NCBI RefSeq assembly: GCF_004364865.1
Contig: NZ_SOAU01000001.1
Coordinates: forward strand, 434,001-498,000
Reading direction: 5' to 3'
Source: Ilumatobacter fluminis
GTDB lineage: Bacteria > Actinomycetota > Acidimicrobiia > Acidimicrobiales > Ilumatobacteraceae
Length of the DNA: 64,000 nt
Shown: in pieces, positions 58,557 through 64,000 of the stretch
Layout of the letters: each line of letters begins with the position of its first letter
Position numbering within the stretch: position 1 is the stretch's first letter
Translations under genes and position numbers: made by a program
Notes under the pieces: generated by a model
What the model was told of the DNA's origin: nothing
The model's input: the letters and a program-made list of their open reading frames with translations, nothing else
Databases searched by the model: none

Positions 58557-59030
58557 GTGATCGATGTCAAGCAACTCACCCTTGCCGAAGCCAACCTGAT
58601 GCTCGACGCAGCCCAGAAGGTCGCCGAAGAACGCGGTGTGCCCGAAACACTCTGCATCTCGGACGCAGGCGGCTGGCCCCTCGCCGTCCGGCGACTCGAC
58701 GGAGGGAAGCCGACCAGCGTGCAGATCGCCATCGACAAGGCGTTCACCGCAGCGTGCCATCGCCGCCCGACACACACATACACCAATGCCCAGCCGAATC
58801 AAGAGGCCTTCGGCATCATGAACATGCACGGCGGTCGATTCACGATCTTCGTCGGCGGTTGGCCGATCGAGGTCGAAGGACAAGTCGTTGGCGGCGTAGG
58901 AGTCAGCGGCGGTCACACCGCCGACGACATCGCGTGCTGCAAGGCGGCGATCGAAGCACTCCACGAGTCGCTCGGCCTGACTGCCGACTTCTCGAAGTGG
59001 GACAACTGGCAAGCGCCTCCCGTCGAGTGA
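58557..59030 (+). CDS. GlcG/HbpS-like (DUF336) protein
   Basis: A 157-aa protein of the GlcG/HbpS family. LTLAEANLMLDAAQKVAEERGVPETLCISDAGGWPLAVRRLDGG, IDKAFTAACHRRPT, IMNMHGGRFTIFVGGWPIEVEGQVVGGVGVSGGHTADDIACCKAAIEAL is the full family layout. HbpS binds heme; many members lie in catabolic operons with unknown roles. AAGGAG sits 8 bases before the GTG at 58557. It follows the cyclodeaminase gene by 16 bp, and the aldehyde dehydrogenase gene follows. Confidence 0.9.
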   Translation: MIDVKQLTLAEANLMLDAAQKVAEERGVPETLCISDAGGWPLAVRRLDGGKPTSVQIAIDKAFTAACHRRPTHTYTNAQPNQEAFGIMNMHGGRFTIFVGGWPIEVEGQVVGGVGVSGGHTADDIACCKAAIEALHESLGLTADFSKWDNWQAPPVE

Positions 59031-59070
59031 GCCCGACCAACACCGTCAACACCCTCGAGAGGACATTTCC

Positions 59071-60519
59071 GTGATCCACAAGGTCCAGAACCTCATCGCC
59101 GGAGAGCGGCGCCCATCGAGCGACGGCGCAGTGCTCGAGCGACATGACCCAGCCGACAGCCGGCGACTCGTCAGCACGATGCCGGAGTCAACCAGCACAG
59201 ACGTCGCCGACGCCGTGACGGCAGCGCGAGACGCTGCCCCGGAGTGGGCCGCGATGCCACCATCACGACGCGCCTCCTTGCTCGAAAAGGCAGCGTCGGT
59301 TCTCGCTGACCAAGCCGATGACATTGCTGTCGAAATCGTGCAGGAGATGGGCAAGCCGATCGGCGCCGCCCGAATGGAGGCAGGGCGAGCACCGAAGAAC
59401 CTCGAGTTGTACGCCGCCGAAGCGGTACGACTCACCGGTGCCACGTACCCGTCGGACGACAGTGGCGCCACGGTCTACTCCACGCGTGAGCCGGTCGGGG
59501 TCGTCGGAGTCATCACCCCCTGGAACTTCCCGCTGAACCTCGCAAGCCGCAAGATCGGTCCCGCCCTCGCTGCCGGCAACACCGTCGTCTTCAAACCATC
59601 CCCGATGACGCCCCGAGTCGGTGAACGACTCGGCGCCGCGTTCCACGAGGCTGGCTTCCCACCCGGGGTCGTGAACACGATCCACGGGCACTCGGCCGGC
59701 GCGGCGCTCGTCGCAGACCAGCGCGTCGACGCGGTCACGTTCACCGGCTCGACCGCCACCGGACAGCGGATCCACGCTGCCATGGGCCTCGACCGTCGAG
59801 TGCAACTCGAACTCGGCGGAAACAACCCGGTCGTCGTGCTCGCCGACGCCGACCTGGACGCAGCCGCCGATGTCGTTGCGCGATCGAGCTTCACCATGTC
59901 GGGGCAGGCTTGCACGGCCGCCGGTCGGGTTCTCGTGGCCACCGAGATCTTCGACGAGCTGCTCGAACGCGTCGTTGCCCGCGCTGAAGCGCATCAGTTG
60001 GGCGACGGCCGTACCGAAGGCGTGACCATGGGCCCGCTCGTCGACGAGCGCTCTCTCATCGACGTCAGCCGATCGGTCTCGGACGCAGTAGCCGCAGGAG
60101 CGAGCGTCGCTACGGGCGGCCGCAGAGTGACCGACAACGGACTCGAACACGGTTGGTTCATGCCACCCACCATCGTGGTCGACGTGGACCCGACCATGGC
60201 ACTCGTCCATGACGAAGTCTTCGGCCCGGTTGTCGGGTTCGAGCGCGTCGACGGGCTCGAACACGCCATCGCGCTCGCGAACGACAACCGGTACGGACTG
60301 ACATCGGCCATTTGCACACGTGACATCGCTGCTGCCCATGAATTCAGTCGCCGAATCGAAGCCGGCACGGTTCGTGTCAACCGCCCGACTGTCGGCGCAG
60401 CGTTCAACGCCCCCTTTGGTGGCATCAAGATGTCCGGTACCGGGACGCACCGAGAGCAGCTCGGGCCGACGGTCATGGACTTCTACACGTCGCTCCGTAC
60501 CGTCTTCCTGGGAGGCTGA
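59071..60519 (+). CDS. NAD(P)-dependent aldehyde dehydrogenase
   Basis: A 482-aa aldehyde dehydrogenase. GVVGVITPWNFPLNLASRKIGPALAAGNTVVFKPSPMTP binds the cofactor. FTGSTATGQRI, LELGGNNPVVVLADADLD (general-base Glu) and FTMSGQACTAAGRV (nucleophile Cys) form the active site. FGPVVGFERVD and NAPFGGIKMSGTG complete the fold. The closest resemblance is to ketoglutarate- or succinate-semialdehyde dehydrogenases, but the substrate cannot be set. GAGAGGAC precedes the GTG start. The SDR gene follows after 2 bp. Confidence 0.93.
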   Translation: MIHKVQNLIAGERRPSSDGAVLERHDPADSRRLVSTMPESTSTDVADAVTAARDAAPEWAAMPPSRRASLLEKAASVLADQADDIAVEIVQEMGKPIGAARMEAGRAPKNLELYAAEAVRLTGATYPSDDSGATVYSTREPVGVVGVITPWNFPLNLASRKIGPALAAGNTVVFKPSPMTPRVGERLGAAFHEAGFPPGVVNTIHGHSAGAALVADQRVDAVTFTGSTATGQRIHAAMGLDRRVQLELGGNNPVVVLADADLDAAADVVARSSFTMSGQACTAAGRVLVATEIFDELLERVVARAEAHQLGDGRTEGVTMGPLVDERSLIDVSRSVSDAVAAGASVATGGRRVTDNGLEHGWFMPPTIVVDVDPTMALVHDEVFGPVVGFERVDGLEHAIALANDNRYGLTSAICTRDIAAAHEFSRRIEAGTVRVNRPTVGAAFNAPFGGIKMSGTGTHREQLGPTVMDFYTSLRTVFLGG

Positions 60520-60521
60520 TC

Positions 60522-61292
60522 ATGGACCTCGGTCTGAAGGGCCGCCGAGCGATCGTGCTCGGATCGTCGAGTGGTCTCGGCCACGCAACCGCGGCGACAC
60601 TCGTTGCCGAAGGCGCCCGTGTCGTCGTCACGAGTCGCGACGCGGATCGGGCCGAACACGCCCGCCGGCAGTGCGGCGCCGAGGCGGCGCTCGCGGGAGA
60701 CATGACCGAGCCCGGCGCGACCGAATCGCTGGTCGACGACGCAGCAGAGCGACTCGGCGGATTGGACATCGTCGTCCTCAACACGGGTGGAGGGGGTGCG
60801 GGCAGCCTGCTCGACAAATCCGCCGCCGACGACGATGCCGCCTACCGATCCATGTTGCGGCCGATACTCGAAGGGGGGCGCGCGGCCGCTCGACACCTCC
60901 GACGCTCCGATCAGGCCCGTCTGGTCGTCCTGACGGCCAGGTCGGTCGCCGAGGCAACCACCGACCTGGCGTTGTCGTCCGTCTTCAGGTCCGGAGCTGC
61001 CGCTGCAGCGCGCTCGCTGGCACTCGATCTCGCTCCGCACGTCAACGTGAACGTGGTCGTCACCGGCCAGTTCGACACCGGTGCGCTCGAACGGTTCGAA
61101 CACGCCCGTGCACGCGCCGAGGGGCGCGATGTCCACGAAGTGCGTGCTGAGCACATCGAAGCGATCCCGCTCGGACGCGTCGGGCGAGCGGATGAACTCG
61201 CCGATGTCGTCACGTTTCTCTGTGGCGCTCGATCGAGCTTCGTGACGGGAAGTGCGATCCGCGTCGACGGGGGCGCGATTCGAGGCTTCTGA
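60522..61292 (+). CDS. Short-chain dehydrogenase/reductase with atypical active site
   Basis: A 256-aa SDR. The cofactor motif is AIVLGSSSGLGHATA, then VVVTSRDADRAE and LDIVVLNTGGGGAG (NAG-like NTG). At the position of the usual Tyr-x3-Lys the sequence is LSSVFRSGAAAAARSLALDL, so Ser and Arg replace Tyr and Lys. A subgroup of SDRs with an LSNxxRxG motif is known and may use other residues. LGRVGRADELADVVTFLCGARSSFVTGSAIRVDGGAIR is the standard C-terminus. It starts 2 bp after the aldehyde dehydrogenase gene. Confidence 0.88.
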   Translation: MDLGLKGRRAIVLGSSSGLGHATAATLVAEGARVVVTSRDADRAEHARRQCGAEAALAGDMTEPGATESLVDDAAERLGGLDIVVLNTGGGGAGSLLDKSAADDDAAYRSMLRPILEGGRAAARHLRRSDQARLVVLTARSVAEATTDLALSSVFRSGAAAAARSLALDLAPHVNVNVVVTGQFDTGALERFEHARARAEGRDVHEVRAEHIEAIPLGRVGRADELADVVTFLCGARSSFVTGSAIRVDGGAIRGF

Positions 61293-61297
61293 ACGCG

Positions 61298-61963
61298 TCA
61301 GCCCGCGTCCGGACCGAGAAATGCCACTCGAGCGGCTTCGATATGGCGAACGGCGATGTCGTGCGCTCTCGCCCGGTCACCAGCCTCGATCGCCGAAGCG
61401 AGGTCGGCGTGTTCGCTCCACGACTGACGGACGCGCGATTCCAGTCGCTCGGCGTAGATCCAACGAACGATGTCGGACAGCTGGCGAATCATCGACGTCA
61501 ACAGGGCGTTGTCCGCCATTGCCGCCAGGTGTTCGTGGAACTGCGTGTTGAGCTTTGGGAGGTCACTGAGGTCACCGTCGACAATGGCCGCCGTGCCATC
61601 GGCGACGATCTGTCCGAGTTGTCCTGACGTCGTCGGAGTGGCATTGGCGGCTGCGAGCTCGGCCACCAGCCCCTCGAGGGCACACCGAACCGCGAAGATC
61701 TCTGCGGCACGCTTGGTGTCGATGACAGCGACTCGGGCGCCGCGTCGGGGCTCGATGTGAACGAAACCCTCCGCCGAGAGCGTCTGGAACGCCTCCCGGA
61801 TCGGGTTTCGCGAGACACCCAGCTCAGCGGCGATCGTCTCCTCGTACAACCGACTCGCCTGAGGGTACGTGCCTTCGATGATGCGGTCGCGGATCGCGTC
61901 GGTTACAGCTTGACGCAACGGGGTGTGACTCGCTCCGATCGATGGGGGGTTGGCTTCTGACAT
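61298..61963 (-). CDS. GntR-family regulator with FCD domain
   Basis: A 221-aa FadR-subfamily regulator. The winged helix (TPLRQAVTDAIRDRIIEGTYPQASRLYEETIAAELGVSRNPIREAFQTLSAEGFVHIEPRRGARVA) and the helical FCD domain are clear. The FCD metal site is partly visible: Asp in VDGDLSDLPKLNTQFHEHLA with its His, and later His residues in SEHADLASAI and VRHIEAARVA. FCD regulators sense small acids. Sites resembling TGTATACA lie in its own divergent promoter and in two others of the cluster. It is convergent with the SDR gene. Confidence 0.92.
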   Translation of the reverse strand: MSEANPPSIGASHTPLRQAVTDAIRDRIIEGTYPQASRLYEETIAAELGVSRNPIREAFQTLSAEGFVHIEPRRGARVAVIDTKRAAEIFAVRCALEGLVAELAAANATPTTSGQLGQIVADGTAAIVDGDLSDLPKLNTQFHEHLAAMADNALLTSMIRQLSDIVRWIYAERLESRVRQSWSEHADLASAIEAGDRARAHDIAVRHIEAARVAFLGPDAG

Positions 61964-62070
61964 CAGTTCGACCTTTCTCGACTCGCCGGTTGACGCCAAG
62001 CCGAGGCCGAACGAACTCCCTGTTAACAGGCCGTTCTCGAGTCGGAGCTTGACCGAGCAGTCGTGCTCAT

Positions 62071-62078
62071 TGTATACA
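62071..62078. promoter_or_regulatory. TGTATACA operator upstream of the regulator and binding-protein gene
   Basis: The perfect palindrome TGTATACA (in CATTGTATACATCA) lies in the 168-bp divergent region between the GntR gene and the binding-protein gene. It is closest to the ATTGTATACAAT-type operators of GntR/FCD proteins, suggesting autoregulation and control of the transporter. Confidence 0.75.
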
Positions 62079-62131
62079 TCATGCAACCGGAAGGCGATCC
62101 GAGCCGACCGAGCATCCAAAAGGGGGATGAA

Positions 62132-63745
62132 GTGAAGAAGCGAACTCGGGCAGTTGCCCTGGCATTGTCGCTCTCGCTCGTCGCAGTAGCGTGCGGCGGA
62201 AGCGACGACGATGACGGTGCCGACGACGCGCCTGCCGACACGGAGGCCGGTTCCGGAGACGACGCCGCAGAGACGGACGACGGTGGCACGAGCGCCAGCG
62301 ACGCCGCCGACGATGCGCCCGTCGACGGCGCAGCAGTGGTTATCGCCCTCGGCTCCGAGCCGACCAGCCTCGACCCTCATCTGGTGGAGGACGGCAGCGA
62401 ACGGGCGATCAACGACAACGTCTACGAGTCCCTGCTGACCCGCACGCCCGACGGCGAAATCATTCCAGGTCTCGCCTCGGCGCTCCCGACCCAGGTCGAC
62501 GAAACCACATGGCAGTTCACTCTCAACGAAGGTGTGGTGTTCCACAACGGGGAAGAGTTCAACGCCGACTCGGTGGTCGCGTCGGTAGAACGGATGCTCC
62601 GCCTGATCGGTGACGGCGTGACCGACCTCGACGGCTACTACTCGATCATCACCGGTGCCGAAGCAGTCGACGCAACGACGGTCAACATCACCACCGCAGA
62701 GCCCGACGGCGTGCTCCCCGCACGGATGACGTGGCTCAAGATGATTCCGCCGTCGTCCGCCGAGAGCGACGACTTGAGCGACACCGTCGTCGGCACCGGC
62801 CCGTACGAGTTCGTCGAATGGGTTCGTGGTGAGCGCGTCGACCTGGTCGCCAGCGGAAACTACTGGGGCGACACGCCGAGCGTCGCCGAGGCGAAGTACA
62901 CCTTCGTCAGTGAGTCGGGCAGCCGGTTTGCCGGCTTGCTCTCCGGCGACTACGACCTCATCACCAACCTCAGTCCCGCCGACGTCGGCCAAGCGCCGCA
63001 AGTCGCAGCCGTTCAGGGCCAGGAACATCCGATCATCATCCTCGATGCCGACGAAGGCATCACCGCAGATGTCAACGTGCGCACCGCCCTCAATCTCGCG
63101 GTCGACAAGGAAGCGATTGCCGAGAGCCTGTTCGGAGGTTTCGCCGCCGTCGATCCCGGTCAGTTGCTGAGTGAGTCGATTCTCGGCTTCAACCCCGACC
63201 TCGAGGCGTATCCCTACGACCCGGATCAAGCACAGCAGCTGATTCAGGACGCCGGCGTAGCCGGGGAGACGATCACCCTGGTCGGCGAATCCAGCGGCCG
63301 CTGGTTGCTCGACGCCGAGCTGCTCCAAGCAGTGGCCGGCTACTGGGAGGACGCCGGGCTGACCGTCGACCTGCAGCTGCCCGAGTTCGGCGAGTACCTC
63401 GATGTCTTGTTCGATCGCGACTCCCGCGCCGACGCGATCTTCGTCTCCAGCTCGAACGACATCTTGGACGCCGATCGTCAGCTGAGCACCTACTACCAGG
63501 CCGGCGGCATCGGTAGCTCGAACAGCGATGCCGATCTCGCAGAACTGATCGATCAAGGTCGCTCGACCCTCGACGAGGCCGAGCGCGAGTCGATCTACCA
63601 GCAGGCAGTCGCCGTGGCCTACGACCAGGCGTACTTCGTCTGGCTCATCAACAACCAGGACATCTATGGCTTGAGCGAGCGAATGGAGTGGACGCCGCGC
63701 GTCGACTCGAAGATCCTGCTCAAGGAGATGGCAGTCTCCGGCTGA
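62132..63745 (+). CDS. ABC-type peptide/nickel substrate-binding lipoprotein (SBP family 5)
   Basis: A 537-aa solute-binding protein. The lipobox is LVAVAC (Cys21), followed by an Asp-rich linker of about 65 residues. Family 5 motifs are VIALGSEPTSLDPHLVEDGSERAINDNVYESLLTRTPDGEIIPGLASAL, WQFTLNEGVVFHNGEEFNADSVVASVERML, TGPYEFVEWVRGERVDLVASGNYWG and VRTALNLAVDKEAIAESLFGGFAAV. AGGGGG lies 7-8 bases before the GTG at 62132, which is preferred to ATGs further up. It heads a dipeptide-type ABC import operon whose permease follows at 63776. Confidence 0.93.
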   Translation: MKKRTRAVALALSLSLVAVACGGSDDDDGADDAPADTEAGSGDDAAETDDGGTSASDAADDAPVDGAAVVIALGSEPTSLDPHLVEDGSERAINDNVYESLLTRTPDGEIIPGLASALPTQVDETTWQFTLNEGVVFHNGEEFNADSVVASVERMLRLIGDGVTDLDGYYSIITGAEAVDATTVNITTAEPDGVLPARMTWLKMIPPSSAESDDLSDTVVGTGPYEFVEWVRGERVDLVASGNYWGDTPSVAEAKYTFVSESGSRFAGLLSGDYDLITNLSPADVGQAPQVAAVQGQEHPIIILDADEGITADVNVRTALNLAVDKEAIAESLFGGFAAVDPGQLLSESILGFNPDLEAYPYDPDQAQQLIQDAGVAGETITLVGESSGRWLLDAELLQAVAGYWEDAGLTVDLQLPEFGEYLDVLFDRDSRADAIFVSSSNDILDADRQLSTYYQAGGIGSSNSDADLAELIDQGRSTLDEAERESIYQQAVAVAYDQAYFVWLINNQDIYGLSERMEWTPRVDSKILLKEMAVSG

Positions 63746-63775
63746 TCGCCAGGACTCAAGGGGAAGGACGAAGCG

Positions 63776-64000
63776 ATGGGGATGTACGCACTCAGACGGA
63801 TCGGTCAAGGCCTGTTCGTCGTATTCGCGGCGACGGTGGTCGTGTTCTTGCTGACACGATGGTTCACCGACCCCGTCGACTTCATCCTTCCTCTCGAGGC
63901 CACCGAAGCCGAACGAGCGGCCCGAGAAGCCGAACTCGGTTTCGACCGGTCCATCCCCGAGCAGTTCGTCGCCTACATGGGCGACCTGCTTCGAGGAGAC
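63776..64000 (+). CDS. ABC transporter permease, DppB/OppB type (N-terminal part)
   Basis: The first 75 residues of a permease, cut by the window edge: MYALRRIGQGLFVVFAATVVVFLLTRWF and then AELGFDRSIPEQFVAYMGDLLRGD. RRIG with one membrane helix followed by the LGLD-x-P-x-x-x-QY-x-x-(W)L-x-x-x-x-xGD pattern is the DppB/OppB family signature. It belongs with the preceding binding protein; the other permease and ATPase genes should follow. A start at 63782 is also possible. Confidence 0.9.
   Translation, partial: MGMYALRRIGQGLFVVFAATVVVFLLTRWFTDPVDFILPLEATEAERAAREAELGFDRSIPEQFVAYMGDLLRGD

Overview
The window looks like a chromosomal segment of a high-GC actinobacterium. Many genes start with GTG and neighbouring genes are often coupled by ATGA or GTGA overlaps. 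The lineage markers are a VirR-type LytR_C gene next to a DUF3263 gene, a CysO-like sulfur carrier, a coproheme decarboxylase, a DivIVA-type protein, a UPF0182 protein, two LLM/F420-type oxidoreductases and a GroEL with a His-rich tail behind a CIRCE operator. From memory of family distributions an Acidimicrobiia (Ilumatobacter-like) origin is likely, but this is inference.

Layout. 1-1.9 kb: ispD (partial)-ispF-rlmB. 2.0-5.9 kb: a surface module with a Tat-exported sortase carrying three beta-rich modules, a lipoprotein and a two-domain fasciclin protein ending in LPPTG, followed by a strong hairpin and tRNA-Thr. 6.2-16.9 kb: L,D-transpeptidase, Baeyer-Villiger-type monooxygenase, HD-GYP protein, two LytR_C proteins around uridine kinase and DUF3263, glycerate kinase, a class V aminotransferase and a lipoprotein. 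17-19.2 kb: CysO-like protein, CIRCE and groEL. 19.3-25.8 kb: ECF sigma factor with a large membrane partner, MFS exporter, DUF1697, aquaporin, ATP-grasp and FdhD. 25.9-35.6 kb: coproheme decarboxylase, lipoprotein, LuxR regulator, Leu/Ile/Val-type binding protein, GlnD, NUDIX, PAC2 and GNAT. 35.65-36.86 kb: an intact IS30-family element. 36.9-51.2 kb: HEAT protein, PDZ-Lon protease, a DivIVA/phage-gp7-like fusion, UPF0182, coiled-coil and SAP/Rho_N-like proteins, hydrolase, cyclase, MaoC, LLM oxidoreductase, LysR and DM13 protein.

51.4-64 kb: beyond an initiator tRNA lies an accessory catabolic cluster. One minus-strand run encodes a heme-oxygenase-like diiron oxidase candidate with an unusual 2Fe-2S ferredoxin, a small Rieske protein and a RidA-like deaminase. 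Around it are a shortened gamma-glutamyltranspeptidase-like enzyme, MFS transporter, LLM monooxygenase, ornithine cyclodeaminase/mu-crystallin homologue, GlcG/HbpS-like protein, aldehyde dehydrogenase, atypical SDR, a GntR/FCD regulator and the start of a dipeptide-type ABC importer. TGTATACA-like sites lie in three divergent promoter regions, suggesting one regulon under the GntR protein. This is the best candidate for an undescribed system; the substrate (perhaps an amine or gamma-glutamyl compound) cannot be read from sequence.

A second theme is non-coding. Nearly every convergent gene pair, and several other 3' ends, carry long near-perfect palindromes. The most distinctive class is a pair of inverted 25-bp palindromic arms centred on GTCAGRC, often abutting the stop codons. 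One copy is split by the IS30 element with a 3-bp CTG duplication. A separate 150-bp inverted-repeat element occurs twice, and one copy runs into seven 43-bp tandem units.
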